A stretch of DNA of 64,000 nucleotides from Cellulomonas pakistanensis (GCF_016862755.1 NZ_BONO01000021.1:1-64000), one strand, 5' to 3'. Positions 26,849 to 35,486 are shown, counted from the first letter of the stretch. Made by a program: numbers and translations. The notes: a model not told the origin generated them from the letters alone.

Positions 26849-27973
26849 TCAGATCTCCGGCAGGGCCTCGCGGGCCGCGCGCGCGTCCACGCCCGCGGCC
26901 TCGAGCAGGTCCACGACCAGCGACCGCACGAGCAGCAGCAGGCTCTGCGCCTGGAGGTCGTCCGGCGTGAGCGTGAACGGGTCGAGCTCGCCGGCGAGGC
27001 GCAGCAGGTCCTCCCGCGCGCGCAGCGGCTCGGCGCCCGACCCCAGCGCGCCCGCGAGCGCGTCGGCGGCCAGCGCCACCCGGTCGACGGCGTCCGCGAC
27101 GGCCCCGAGGTCGTGCGGGCGGCCCTCGGCCTGGACCGACGCCAGCGCGCGTCGCGCCAGCACGCGGGAGTTCCGCACCGCCCGGTCGACCCGGACCGCG
27201 GACTGGCCGACCCAGGCGAGCTCGGTGCGGTGCCGGCGCGCGGCGGGCGACACCCGCGCGAGGTCGCGCGCGGACGACGCGGCGTCCTGCCACTCGTCGA
27301 GCGCCGGCTGGGACGCGCGCCCGCGGATGAGCGCGTCCTCGACGTCGGGCGCCGCCCCGCTCCGCATGCCGCGGGCCAGCAGCCGGAGCATCCCGGCCAG
27401 CTCCTCGACCGCGGCCCGCCCCTGGGCACGCGGCCGCCGGCGGGGGTCGCTCGGCGTCAGCGCGGCCACGGCCAGCGCGACGAGGCCGCCGACCAGCGCG
27501 TCCGTCCACCGCCCCACCGGGCCGCCGGACGCGCTCACCGCGGGCAGCCCGACGATGACGATGGCCTGCACCCCCGCCTGGGTCGTGAGCATCGGCCCGC
27601 GGTCGAGGAACCGCGCGATCAACGCGGAGACGAGCAGCACGAGCGCGACCTGCCAGGCGCCGGTGCCGATGACGTGCACGACCAGGTCGCCGAGCCCGAC
27701 GCCGATCGCGACCCCGACGGCCAGCTCGGCCACCCGGCGCAGGTCGCGGTCGGCCGTGAAGCCCAGCGCGATCCACGCCGACACCGGGGCGAAGAACGGG
27801 GCGCTGTGCCCGAGCAGCTCGTGCCCGATCCAGTAGGCGACGCCCGCGGCCACGACGGCCTGCAGGATCGGCACGAAGGCGGTGCGGACGCGGGACCGGC
27901 CCTGCCGGACGCGCGCCGCGAGCTGGACCCGGACGGACGAGGGCCCGTCCGCGGGCCGCCCGCCGCGCGTCAC
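26849..27973 (-). CDS. FUSC-family / aromatic acid exporter-like membrane protein
   Basis: This 374-residue protein has about six N-terminal membrane helices (ILQAVVAAGVAYWIG, FFAPVSAWIALGF, VALVLLVSALIARFLD and others) and a long helical cytoplasmic half, as in FUSC/ArAE proteins. Related exporters move small aromatic acids out of the cell, but the substrate here is not predictable. GTG start. It lies eight bases after ygfZ and is part of the same operon. Confidence 0.85.
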   Translation of the reverse strand: MTRGGRPADGPSSVRVQLAARVRQGRSRVRTAFVPILQAVVAAGVAYWIGHELLGHSAPFFAPVSAWIALGFTADRDLRRVAELAVGVAIGVGLGDLVVHVIGTGAWQVALVLLVSALIARFLDRGPMLTTQAGVQAIVIVGLPAVSASGGPVGRWTDALVGGLVALAVAALTPSDPRRRPRAQGRAAVEELAGMLRLLARGMRSGAAPDVEDALIRGRASQPALDEWQDAASSARDLARVSPAARRHRTELAWVGQSAVRVDRAVRNSRVLARRALASVQAEGRPHDLGAVADAVDRVALAADALAGALGSGAEPLRAREDLLRLAGELDPFTLTPDDLQAQSLLLLVRSLVVDLLEAAGVDARAAREALPEI

Positions 27974-27980
27974 GACCGCG

Positions 27981-29159
27981 TCACAGCATCGGGTGGCCGC
28001 CGAGGCCGCGGGTCAGCGGTCCGCGCGGCGCGGGCCGGTCGACGGACACCCCGTCGCCCGGCACCACGGTCTCCTGCCCGGCGGTCACGACGCCGCCGTC
28101 CGCCTCGACCGCGAGCTCGACGTCCGCCGGCACCGAGCGCTTCACCACCGCGAGCGCCACCGGCCCCAGCTCGTGGTGCCGTGCCACGGTCGTCACCTGC
28201 CCCACCTCACGGCCCGGTTCGCCCGTCGTCAGCAGGTCGCCGAGGTCGCGGACGACCGCGCCGGCCTCGGGCAGCACGTGCCCCGAGCCGTCCAGGTGCA
28301 GCATCACCAGGCGGCGCGGCGGCCGGCCCATGTTGTGCACCCGGGCGATCGTCTCCTGGCCGCGGTAGCAGCCCTTGTGCAGGTGGACCGCGGTGCGCAG
28401 CCAGTCGAGCTCGTGCGGGATGGTGCGGTGGTCGACCTCGCGCCCCGCCAGGGGCCGCCAGGCCTCGACGCGGACGGCCTCGCTCGCCCAGGTGCCGACC
28501 AGCGGCCAGCCGGACGCCTCGCGGGCACGGACGGCGTCCGCGAGCCCCGCGCGCGGGACCAGCACCAGCCGCCACGCGCGGTCGGCGCCGGGGTGCTCGT
28601 CGTCGGGCGGGCCGTACCGGGTGCCGCCGGGCAGCGTGCGCGGCCACGGGTCGCGCCAGGTCACCGGCTCCCCCTCGGCGCCCTCGGCGTCGACGGGCTC
28701 GCCGATCGCGGCCCAGTCGTCGGTGACGTCGGCGACCTCGACGCGCAGCATGAACCGCATCCGGTCCAGCCACGCCGCGAGCTCCCGCGCCGTCTCGCTG
28801 ATCAGCCAGGTCGCCTCGCCGTCGTCGACCACCGCGGCGACGTGCTCGACGTGACCCTGCGGGCTGAGCACGAGCGTCTCGGTGGAGGTCCGCGGCGCGA
28901 GGTCCGTGAGCTGCTGGGACGTGATCGAGTGCAGCCAGGACAGCCGGTCGGGGCCGGTGACCCGGACGACGCCGAGGTGCGACTGGTCGACGACGGCGCC
29001 GCCGCGGGTCAGCGCGCGCTGCTCCGCGGTCGGGTCGCCGTAGTGCCAGGCCACGCCCGCGTCCGGCCCGGTCGCGGCGACGGCGCCGCGCCGGTCGAGC
29101 AGGGGGCTGCGGTGGCGGGGCTCGGCCGGAGGGGCGGCCTCCGGGACGTCGGCGGTCAC
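27981..29159 (-). CDS. ygfZ: Folate-binding protein YgfZ (Fe-S/tRNA modification related)
   Basis: This 392-residue protein has the GcvT-like tetrahydrofolate fold and the family signature KGCYRGQE near residue 265, which identifies YgfZ. YgfZ supports repair or maturation of some Fe-S enzymes. The N-terminal region (WLHSITSQQLTDL) and the C-terminal beta barrel are also visible. The GTG at 29159 follows the nitrobindin stop by one base, so the two are translationally coupled. Confidence 0.93.
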   Translation of the reverse strand: MTADVPEAAPPAEPRHRSPLLDRRGAVAATGPDAGVAWHYGDPTAEQRALTRGGAVVDQSHLGVVRVTGPDRLSWLHSITSQQLTDLAPRTSTETLVLSPQGHVEHVAAVVDDGEATWLISETARELAAWLDRMRFMLRVEVADVTDDWAAIGEPVDAEGAEGEPVTWRDPWPRTLPGGTRYGPPDDEHPGADRAWRLVLVPRAGLADAVRAREASGWPLVGTWASEAVRVEAWRPLAGREVDHRTIPHELDWLRTAVHLHKGCYRGQETIARVHNMGRPPRRLVMLHLDGSGHVLPEAGAVVRDLGDLLTTGEPGREVGQVTTVARHHELGPVALAVVKRSVPADVELAVEADGGVVTAGQETVVPGDGVSVDRPAPRGPLTRGLGGHPML

Positions 29160-29160
29160 G

Positions 29161-29754
29161 TCAGTCCGTCACGCGGCTGAGCCGCGCCGAGGCGTACGAC
29201 TGCAGCTCGTGGCCGAACGCGGCCAGGTCGTGCGCCCACATGAGCTCGCCGTTCACCAGGCCGTACAGGCGCTTGCCCGCCGAGATCTCGGCACCCGTGG
29301 CCGTCCGCGCGATGACGTCGCTGACCAGGTCGATCCGTCCGTTGCCCGTCGCGCCGACGTACACGGCGACGTGCCCGGACGGGTCGGCCAGCAGGAGCTC
29401 GACCGGCGACAGCGCCGACCCCATCCCCTCGGGCCGCTCCGGCGGGATCCGCCAGAACCCCTGCTCGGTGGTCCAGACGGCGCCCTCGCCGTCGGCCTCG
29501 GCCGGGGTGGAGCCCTCGGTCGGCGTGCCGTCCGCGTCCGCGATCGCGGAGGCGTCGTCCGGCACGACGACGAGCCGGATCGTGGACGTGTAGGACAGGT
29601 ACGGCCCGCCGTCGTGGTCGATCACCACGTCCTGGGTGAACGCCGTCTCCTCGATCCCCGGGTACCCGACGACCCCCTCGCCGTGCCACCGGCCCACGAG
29701 CCAGGCCAGCGGGTACATCTCGGGTGCGAGGCCCTCGGGCAGGGTGAACGCCAT
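29161..29754 (-). CDS. FABP/nitrobindin-like heme-binding beta-barrel protein
   Basis: This 197-residue protein (DUF1794, THAP4-like) has the GxWxGxG motif of nitrobindins (GRWHGEGVVGYPGIEE). The barrel strands continue through TTEQGFWRIPPE and SPVELLLADPSGHVAVYVG. Relatives bind heme and may isomerise peroxynitrite. Compared with family members it has a Glu/Asp/Thr-rich insert near residues 70-95. The ATG at 29754 fits the family start (MAFTLPEGLAP). The Mycobacterium tuberculosis homologue Rv0813c also lies near glnR. Confidence 0.9.
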   Translation of the reverse strand: MAFTLPEGLAPEMYPLAWLVGRWHGEGVVGYPGIEETAFTQDVVIDHDGGPYLSYTSTIRLVVVPDDASAIADADGTPTEGSTPAEADGEGAVWTTEQGFWRIPPERPEGMGSALSPVELLLADPSGHVAVYVGATGNGRIDLVSDVIARTATGAEISAGKRLYGLVNGELMWAHDLAAFGHELQSYASARLSRVTD

Positions 29755-29768
29755 GGAAGCCCTTCTTG

Positions 29769-29876
29769 TCAGCGCTGTCCCTTGAACAGCCGGTAGACGA
29801 CGAAGCCGGAGAACCACCCGATGGTGAGGGTCGCGGCGACGAGCAGACCGATGAACACGATCTCGAGTGCGTGCAT
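29769..29876 (-). CDS. 35-aa small membrane protein
   Basis: The frame reads MHALEIVFIGLLVAATLTIG followed by WFSGFVVYRLFKGQR, one membrane helix and a basic tail. Its stop is 14 bases before the nitrobindin start, so it appears to open that operon. A -10-like TAGGAT lies six bases before its ATG, the spacing typical of leaderless actinobacterial genes. Similar tiny membrane proteins appear at this position in other actinobacteria, from memory. Function unknown. Confidence 0.75.
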   Translation of the reverse strand: MHALEIVFIGLLVAATLTIGWFSGFVVYRLFKGQR

Positions 29877-29882
29877 CTGCCG

Positions 29883-29888
29883 ATCCTA
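29883..29888 (-). promoter_or_regulatory. Leaderless -10 box of the 35-aa membrane protein operon
   Basis: TAGGAT on the minus strand, followed by six bases and then ATG, places the transcription start at or next to the initiation codon. It would drive the operon through dtd. Confidence 0.5.
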
Positions 29889-29917
29889 ACGACGACGCGG
29901 CCCCGTGCCTTCCCGGA

Positions 29918-30132
29918 TCAGGCGCGGGCGTGCCTCAGCCGGGCGCCGAGCAGGTACAGCTCGCAGCCGAGGCACAGCCCGAACGCCGCGTCGAGGACCG
30001 CCGCCACCAGCGCGAGGGCCGCGGCGACCGGTACGGCGCCCGGCACGCCGAGCACGGCGAGCAGCAGGCCCTGGACCGAGCCCCGGGGGCCAGCACGCCG
30101 ATCACGAGCAGGACGCGCGGCCCGATGCCCAC
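29918..30132 (-). pseudogene. Broken DUF4395 gene remnant
   Basis: Two minus-strand frames join across a C/G homopolymer near 30075-30085: the upstream frame reads VGIGPRVLLVIGVLAPG and the downstream one VQGLLLAVLGVPGAVPVAAAL through AAFGLCLGCELYLLGARLR. The second part is the typical C-terminus of DUF4395 membrane proteins. One base added in the G run would restore a single frame. Even then the product is ~70 residues, about half the family length, so an internal deletion is also likely. DUF4395 genes usually sit with thioredoxin and rhodanese genes next to glnR; those are absent here. Confidence 0.65.
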
Positions 30133-30174
30133 CCCGGGTCGCGGCGCGGGCGCGCCCGGCGGGCGACCCGGTCG

Positions 30175-30942
30175 TCAGCCGACGAGGACGCGGCCGACCA
30201 CGTAGACGAGGATGCCGGTGACGGCGACGGGCAGGACCGCGACCGCCCACCCCGCGAGACGATGCTCCAGCGCCGGGAGGCGGTCGAACAGCGCGTCGCC
30301 GGCCGCGATCAGCACGCCGACGGCCGCGCCGAGCAGCAGCCCCGACAGCAGGCCGACGGTCGGCAGCGCGGCGCCCGCCACGACCCCGCCCGCGGCCGCG
30401 GCGCCGAGCGTGGCGCCCGCGCCCGCCCAGCCGCGCAGCGGCAGCGCGGTCACCGCGGACCCGACCGCGAGCGCCACCGCGCCCGCCACGACGACGGCGT
30501 CCCCGGCCGCGGTGCGCTCCGCGGCGAGCCAGCCGGCCGCGCACACCGGGACGAGCGCCCCCGCGACGGTCCCGGCCACCGACTCCACGAGGCGCTCCCG
30601 CCCGTCCCGCCGGACGAGCTCGGCCACGAACGCCGCGAGCACGGCGCCCGCGAACACCGCGGGCACGGCGCCCAGCAGGGGCTCGGTGGTCGTGAGGTGC
30701 ACGACCACCACGGAGGCGACCCCGGCGAGCCCGATGACGACGCCGCTGCCGACCCGGGCGGGCAGCCCGGCGACCACCGGCCAGCCGAGGGCGAGGACGA
30801 CGGAGAGCACCACGAGCAGCGCGGCCAGGACGACGCCGTCCCGGCCGGCCAGCGAGACGCCCCCGAGGACACCGGCGACGGCGACGAGCGTCGCCAGGAC
30901 GGCCGTGGTCACGGCGCGGTTCGAGGCGGGCACGGGCGCCAT
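30175..30942 (-). CDS. Polytopic membrane protein of unknown function (255 aa)
   Basis: The protein consists almost wholly of predicted membrane helices, about eight, in two groups (for example [21 protein letters not shown] and [20 protein letters not shown]), with no soluble domain or known motif. I do not recognise the family with certainty. The ATG at 30942 is chosen as the first start before the first helix. It is divergent from glnR. Confidence 0.75.
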   Translation of the reverse strand: MAPVPASNRAVTTAVLATLVAVAGVLGGVSLAGRDGVVLAALLVVLSVVLALGWPVVAGLPARVGSGVVIGLAGVASVVVVHLTTTEPLLGAVPAVFAGAVLAAFVAELVRRDGRERLVESVAGTVAGALVPVCAAGWLAAERTAAGDAVVVAGAVALAVGSAVTALPLRGWAGAGATLGAAAAGGVVAGAALPTVGLLSGLLLGAAVGVLIAAGDALFDRLPALEHRLAGWAVAVLPVAVTGILVYVVGRVLVG

Positions 30943-31109
30943 CCTCGCATCCCGGCGGCCGGCGCCCGGCATCGGACGGGGTGCCGCGACCGCGCGCGAG
31001 GGCCGCCCGATGCACAGTCGTGTCACGGGAATGTGTCCGATCTGCGACGTCTGACGTGACATCGGCGGGGTACCGTGTCCCCCAATTCGGACGGGAGGAG
31101 GGTCGCTGC

Positions 31110-31844
31110 GTGGCCGACCTGCTGCTGCTCACGCCGGCGTCCGGGGGTTCCTCCCAGGTGCTGCCGGCCCTCGGTCTGCTGTCCCACCGGGTCCGGGTGC
31201 TGCCCGTCGAGCCCTCCGCGCTCGTGGACGCCCCGGACGCGGACATCGTCGTGCTGGACGCGCGCCGGGACCTCGTCACCGCGCGCACCACCTGCCGCCT
31301 GCTCCGCGCGACCGGCCTCACGGTGCCGCTCGTGCTCGTCCTCACCGAGGGCGGCCTGACGGTCGTCACCGCCGAGTGGGGCGCCGACGACATCGTGCTG
31401 GAGAACGCCACGCCCGCCGAGGTCGAGACCCGCTTCCGCCTCGTCATGGAGCGCGCGGCCAGCGCGTCGTACGACGACCAGCCGCAGGAGATCTCGTCCG
31501 GCGAGCTGATGATCGACGCCGGCGGGTACACCGCCCGGCTCCGCGGCCGCCCGCTCGACCTCACCTACAAGGAGTTCGAGCTCCTCAAGTACCTCGTGCA
31601 GCACCCGGGCCGCGTGTTCACGCGCGCGCAGCTGCTGCAGGAGGTCTGGGGCTACGACTACTACGGGGGCACCCGGACGGTCGACGTCCACGTCCGGCGG
31701 CTGCGCGCCAAGCTCGGCCCCGAGCACGAGCAGCTCATCGGCACGGTCCGGAACGTCGGGTACCGGTTCGACCCGCCGAAGGACCGCCGCTCCGCCGACG
31801 CCTCCCCCGCCGCGTCGCCGGCCGAGGTGCGCGCGGACGCCTGA
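31110..31844 (+). CDS. glnR: GlnR-type nitrogen regulator (orphan OmpR-family response regulator)
   Basis: This 244-residue protein has an N-terminal receiver-like domain that lacks the usual acidic pocket, as known for GlnR ([14 protein letters not shown]..., [20 protein letters not shown]). Its winged-helix DNA-binding domain is almost canonical ([59 protein letters not shown]). GlnR activates nitrogen assimilation genes when nitrogen is short. No sensor kinase adjoins, as expected. The GTG at 31110 follows a very strong GGGAGGAGG ribosome-binding site. The nearby asparaginase gene would fit its regulon, but I saw no GlnR boxes. Confidence 0.93.
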   Translation: MADLLLLTPASGGSSQVLPALGLLSHRVRVLPVEPSALVDAPDADIVVLDARRDLVTARTTCRLLRATGLTVPLVLVLTEGGLTVVTAEWGADDIVLENATPAEVETRFRLVMERAASASYDDQPQEISSGELMIDAGGYTARLRGRPLDLTYKEFELLKYLVQHPGRVFTRAQLLQEVWGYDYYGGTRTVDVHVRRLRAKLGPEHEQLIGTVRNVGYRFDPPKDRRSADASPAASPAEVRADA

Positions 31845-31899
31845 CCGGCGCCGCGGACGCCTGCTGCGTCCCAGCCGGGCCGCCCCCGCCGCCCGCCGG

Positions 31900-31968
31900 T
31901 ACGATCGCCCGGGGTGTGCCGGGAAGTCTGGTCGGCGTGCCGTCGTCGACCCTCGGAAGAGCCCCACC
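31900..31968 (+). ncRNA. Candidate structured leader RNA of nhaA
   Basis: A good -10, TACGAT (31900-31905), predicts a transcript starting near 31911. The ~58-base leader can fold as a three-way junction: closing stem GGGG/CCCC (31911-31914 with 31962-31965), hairpin CCGG-gaagt-CTGG (31919-31930), and hairpin GTCGGCG-TGCCGT-CGTCGAC (31931-31950, one G-U). The Shine-Dalgarno GGAAGA (31955-31960) lies in the junction. Li+ and Na+ riboswitches are known before nhaA genes in other phyla; I cannot assign this leader to one of those classes from sequence alone. Confidence 0.5.
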
Positions 31969-33240
31969 GTGCCGCAGCCCTCCTCGCCCGCCCCCGAGAC
32001 GCCGTCGAGCCTGTTCGGGGGCCTGACGCCCGGCGGGCTGGCCAACTTCCTCGACACCCTCCGCGCCGAGCGCACCGGCGGGATCCTGCTCCTGGCCGGC
32101 GCCGTGGTCGCGCTGGTCTGGGCGAACTCGCCGTGGGCGGCGTCGTACACCGCCCTGTCGGACACCGTCGTCGGTCCGGCGGCGCTGCACCTCGACCTGA
32201 GCCTGGCGTCCTGGGCGACCGACGGCCTGCTCGCGATCTTCTTCTTCGTGGTCGGCGTCGAGCTCAAGCGCGAGATCGTCGCCGGCGAGCTGCGCCGGTT
32301 CCGCACGGCGGTCGTGCCCGTGGTCGCGGCGGTGGGCGGCATGACGGCGCCCGCGCTGCTGTACGTCCTGGTCAACGCCACCGCCGAGGGCGGCGCCCTG
32401 CGCGGCTGGGCCGTCCCGACGGCGACCGACATCGCGTTCGCGGTCGCGGTGCTGTCCGTCGTCGGCCGCAGCCTGCCCGCCTCCCTGCGGGCCTTCCTGC
32501 TCACGCTCGCCGTGGTGGACGACCTGCTCGGCATCGTGATCATCGCCGTGGTCTACACCGACGGGCTGCACCTGGTGTGGCTGGCCGCGTCGCTGGTCGC
32601 GGTGGGGCTGTTCGCGGCGCTGGTCCGGGTGCGGCGCCCGGGCGTCGCCGGGCACGCCGCCCTCGTCGTGATCGCGGTGGCGGCGTGGGCGCTCATGCAC
32701 GCCTCCGGCGTGCACGCGACGATCGCCGGGGTCCTCCTCGGCCTCACCGCGCCGGCGGTCGCGCGGGCCGGCGAGGAGCACAGCGTGGCCGAGCGGCTCG
32801 AGCACCGCTGGCGCCCGGTGTCCGCCGGGTTCGCCGTGCCGGTGTTCGCGCTGTTCGCCGCCGGTGTCCCGCTCTCCGGCGGCGCGCTCGCCGCGGCGGT
32901 GTCGGACCCGGTCGCGCAGGGCGTCGCGCTCGGCCTGGTCGTCGGCAAGCCCGTCGGCATCCTGGCCGCCACCTGGCTGGTCGCCCGGTTCACGCGCGCG
33001 ACCCTCGCGCCCGAGCTGCACTGGCGGGACGTCGGCGCCGTCGGCCTGCTCGCCGGCATCGGGTTCACGGTGTCGCTGCTCATCGGCGAGCTGGCGTTCG
33101 GGGCCGGCAGCCCGCACGACGAGCACCTCAAGGTCGCCATCCTGCTCGCGTCCACCACGGCCGCCGTGCTCGGCGGCGTCGCCCTCGCGGCGCGGGACCG
33201 GCAGCACCGATCCCGCCAGGAGGCCGCCGGGACGCGGTAG
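31969..33240 (+). CDS. nhaA: Na+/H+ antiporter NhaA
   Basis: This 423-residue protein has the NhaA-family membrane core. Key segments are [38 protein letters not shown] (the conserved Asp pair of the ion site), and [18 protein letters not shown] near the C-terminus. It expels Na+ or Li+ in exchange for protons, for pH and salt balance. The GTG start at 31969 has GGAAGA eight bases upstream, inside a structured leader. The hydrolase gene follows after 11 bases and may share the transcript. Confidence 0.95.
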   Translation: MPQPSSPAPETPSSLFGGLTPGGLANFLDTLRAERTGGILLLAGAVVALVWANSPWAASYTALSDTVVGPAALHLDLSLASWATDGLLAIFFFVVGVELKREIVAGELRRFRTAVVPVVAAVGGMTAPALLYVLVNATAEGGALRGWAVPTATDIAFAVAVLSVVGRSLPASLRAFLLTLAVVDDLLGIVIIAVVYTDGLHLVWLAASLVAVGLFAALVRVRRPGVAGHAALVVIAVAAWALMHASGVHATIAGVLLGLTAPAVARAGEEHSVAERLEHRWRPVSAGFAVPVFALFAAGVPLSGGALAAAVSDPVAQGVALGLVVGKPVGILAATWLVARFTRATLAPELHWRDVGAVGLLAGIGFTVSLLIGELAFGAGSPHDEHLKVAILLASTTAAVLGGVALAARDRQHRSRQEAAGTR

Positions 33241-33251
33241 GTTCGGCGTCG

Positions 33252-34175
33252 ATGACCGTCGACTCCGCCGCCCTCCTGCTCGAGGGCCCGTGGCGGCACC
33301 ACTTCGTCCCCGCGAACGGCTCCCGGTTCCACGTGGCCGTCGCCGGGCCGGACGACCGGGACGCCCCCCTCGTGGTGCTGCTGCACGGGCTGCCCGAGCT
33401 GTGGTGGGCCTGGCGCCACCAGCTCCCCGCGCTCGCCGAGGGCGGGCACCGCGTCGTCGCCATGGACCTGCGCGGCACCGGCGGCTCGGACAAGCCGCCG
33501 AGCGGGTACGACGTGCCGACGCTGACCCGGGACGTCGCCGGCGTGGTGCGGTCCCTCGGCTGCGACCGCGCGGTCGTCGTCGGGCACGGCGTCGGCGGCG
33601 GCGACGTGGCGTGGGCGATGCCCGCCTACCACCCGGAGCTGACCCGCGGCGTGGCCGTGCTGTCCTCGCCGCACCCGCTGACCCGCCGCGCGGACCCCCG
33701 CTCCGGCCTGCGCGCCCGGGCGACCCGGCGGATGGCCGAGATCCAGGTGCCGTACCTGCCCGAGCGCGCGATGACCCGCGGCGACCTCGTCGCGCGGCTG
33801 CTGCGCGAGTGGGGCGGCCCGCGCTGGCCGGACCCCGCCGCGCTCGCCCTGTACCGCCGCGCGGCCCTGGTGCCGTTCGCCGCGCACTCGGCGCTGGAGC
33901 AGGTGCGCTGGCTGTACCGGTCGGGCGTGCGCGCGGACGGCCGCCGGCACGCGATCGCGCTGCGCGACGCGCCCGCCGTGCCGACGCTGCAGGTGCACGG
34001 CGGGTCGGACGGCTGCTACTCGGTGTCCCGCGCGATGGCGGACGGCTCGGTCGCCCGCCGCCTCGGCGCGCACTACCGGTTCGAGATGCTGTCGGGGGCC
34101 GGGCACTACCTGCCCGAGGAGGAGCCGGACCGGATCACGGCGCTGCTGCGGGATTGGCTGCGCGAGCTGGGCTGA
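33252..34175 (+). CDS. Alpha/beta hydrolase (epoxide-hydrolase-like), nucleophile replaced
   Basis: This 307-residue protein has the fold of epoxide hydrolase/haloalkane dehalogenase relatives: oxyanion loop LLHGLPELWWAWRHQLPAL, DLRGTGGSDKP, cap domain, and a C-terminal AGHYLPEEEP with the catalytic His. At the nucleophile elbow, however, the sequence is VVVGHGVGGGDVAW. The central residue, normally Asp or Ser, is Gly. Other actinobacterial relatives with GHGxGG exist in my memory, so this may be a real subfamily with changed or lost chemistry. It lies 11 bases after nhaA. Confidence 0.85.
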   Translation: MTVDSAALLLEGPWRHHFVPANGSRFHVAVAGPDDRDAPLVVLLHGLPELWWAWRHQLPALAEGGHRVVAMDLRGTGGSDKPPSGYDVPTLTRDVAGVVRSLGCDRAVVVGHGVGGGDVAWAMPAYHPELTRGVAVLSSPHPLTRRADPRSGLRARATRRMAEIQVPYLPERAMTRGDLVARLLREWGGPRWPDPAALALYRRAALVPFAAHSALEQVRWLYRSGVRADGRRHAIALRDAPAVPTLQVHGGSDGCYSVSRAMADGSVARRLGAHYRFEMLSGAGHYLPEEEPDRITALLRDWLRELG

Positions 34176-34197
34176 CGCCCGCCGCGCGCTCGCGCCG

Positions 34198-34236
34198 CCC
34201 TCCCCCTCCGCCCTCTCCTCCTCCCCCTCCCCCCTC
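34198..34236 (+). repeat. Polypyrimidine tract
   Basis: This is a run of 39 bases made of C and T except for one G at 34210, after the hydrolase stop. Such strand-asymmetric tracts can form unusual DNA structures or Rho-type termination signals (C-rich, G-poor RNA). Confidence 0.6.
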
Positions 34237-34258
34237 GCCCGCGCCCCCGCTCACTCGT

Positions 34259-34317
34259 CGAACTTGCAGTAGATGCGGGGTTCGACCCGCTCGAACCCCG
34301 CAAGTACTGCAAGCTCG
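34259..34317. repeat. Palindromic element, copy A (downstream of DUF559 gene)
   Basis: The inner arms GCGGGGTTCGA and TCGAACCCCGC (34275-34285, 34291-34301) pair perfectly. The outer arms CTTGCAGTA and TACTGCAAG (34263-34271, 34305-34313) also pair perfectly, with a 3-base internal loop. CGA/TCG closes the ends. It shares its plan and much of its sequence with copy B at 35420-35478, in the same orientation. Confidence 0.8.
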
Positions 34318-34383
34318 GCGGTGCGCCGTAGGCGCAGGCGCGGCGCGAGCGCGCGGCGCGAGCGGGGTCAGGGGCGGACGGGG

Positions 34384-35295
34384 TCAGCGTCGGAGGGCGC
34401 GACGGACCCACGCGACCGCCCGGTCAGGGTGGCGGAGGACGTCGTCGGCGGTGCACGTGACGACGCGCCAGCCGAGGGACTCCAGCGCCTGGCGGCGGGC
34501 GATGTCGCGTCGCCAGGTGGCGCGGTCGGTGCGGTGGACGTCGCCGTCGTACTCGATCGCGACGCGCTCGCGGACGTACGCGAGGTCGGGCATCGCGACG
34601 ACCCAGCCGCTGCTGTCCCGGACGAGGACGTTGACCTCCGGGCACGGGAGACCCGCCTGCACGAGGAGCCAGCGCAGCCGCGTCTCCATCGGGGAGTCGG
34701 TGCCCGGGCGCACGTGCCGGAGCGCCTCGCGCAGCCGCCGGACGCCTCGCGTGCCCGGGGGCAGCGCCGCGACCGTCGCGACGAGGTCGTCGAGCCGGCA
34801 GACCGGCCGGCGCCGGCGCACGAGGGCATCGCCGAGCACGACCAGCTCGCGGGGTGGCAGAGCGGCGGCCAGCTGGACGACGACGCCCTCCGGCGCGAGC
34901 ACGTCGACACCCGCGACCCGGCGCGACGGCACGTCCGCGCGCGACCGGACGTGCCCACGGACGCCCACGCGCCGCGGGAGCGTGCAGCCGGGGCCGACCT
35001 GGACGTGCAGCGGACCGTCCGGGTCGAGGCCGAGCGGCGCGTCGACGCCGAGCAGGGCCAGCGCCGTCATGTGGCAGAACAGGGCGCCGGGAGGCAGAGC
35101 GGGTGCGACCTCTCGGCACCGGCGAGCCACGTCGTCCGGCTCAGGCTCCGGTGCCCCGATGCGCAGCCCGCGGGTCGGTGCCCGGAGCGACGCGCGGCGG
35201 AGCTGCGCCGGCGTGAGCCCGGCGTCCCGGCCCTCGGCGACGGTGAAGGAGCGGGCGGCGAGCGGTGGGGGCAGCGGTGCGCGGTGGGCGGGCAT
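34384..35295 (-). CDS. DUF559 / Vsr-like nuclease-fold protein with N-terminal helix-turn-helix region
   Basis: This 303-residue protein has a C-terminal DUF559-type restriction-endonuclease-like domain: ETRLRWLLVQAGLPCPEVNV, MPDLAYVRERVAIEYDGDVH, RRDIARRQALESLGWRVV. The spaced E...D...ExD acidic residues fit a PD-(D/E)XK-like site. The first part (EGRDAGLTPAQLRRASLRAPTRGLRIG) looks like the AbiEi-type winged-helix start common in this actinobacterial group. Members occur in many copies per genome and have no proven role. The ATG at 35295 fits the family start. Related palindromes lie on both sides of the gene, which is unusual. Confidence 0.82.
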   Translation of the reverse strand: MPAHRAPLPPPLAARSFTVAEGRDAGLTPAQLRRASLRAPTRGLRIGAPEPEPDDVARRCREVAPALPPGALFCHMTALALLGVDAPLGLDPDGPLHVQVGPGCTLPRRVGVRGHVRSRADVPSRRVAGVDVLAPEGVVVQLAAALPPRELVVLGDALVRRRRPVCRLDDLVATVAALPPGTRGVRRLREALRHVRPGTDSPMETRLRWLLVQAGLPCPEVNVLVRDSSGWVVAMPDLAYVRERVAIEYDGDVHRTDRATWRRDIARRQALESLGWRVVTCTADDVLRHPDRAVAWVRRALRR

Positions 35296-35419
35296 CCCCC
35301 GACCGTGCCGCCCTCGGGGGTCCCGTCGGGCGCCGGACCGACGACATCTGTGGACGACGACGCCGCTCGCGGCCTGTGGACTGGTGAGGTCGCCCGCTCC
35401 TCCCGGCCGCGCCCGCCGT

Positions 35420-35478
35420 CGAGCTTGCACTCGTTGTGGGGTTCCGCGCCCTCGAACCCCGCATCTGCTGCAAGCTCG
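35420..35478. repeat. Palindromic element, copy B (upstream of DUF559 gene)
   Basis: The outer arms CGAGCTTGCA (35420-35429) and TGCAAGCTCG (35469-35478) are perfect. The inner arms GTGGGGTTC and GAACCCCGC (35436-35444, 35454-35462) pair with one G-U. The right end CTGCAAGCTCGGCG is identical to that of copy A. It lies between the DUF559 start and the nth stop. Confidence 0.8.
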
Positions 35479-35486
35479 GCGAAGGA

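Noticed and set aside
31056-31075. GlnR autoregulatory box before glnR
   Set aside because: GTGACAT and GGTACCGT were considered, but spacing and sequence do not match the paired GTnAC-type boxes well enough.
34384-35295. Type IV AbiE toxin-antitoxin pair
   Set aside because: The N-terminus resembles AbiEi, but no AbiEii nucleotidyltransferase gene lies next to it, and the C-terminal part is a DUF559 nuclease fold.
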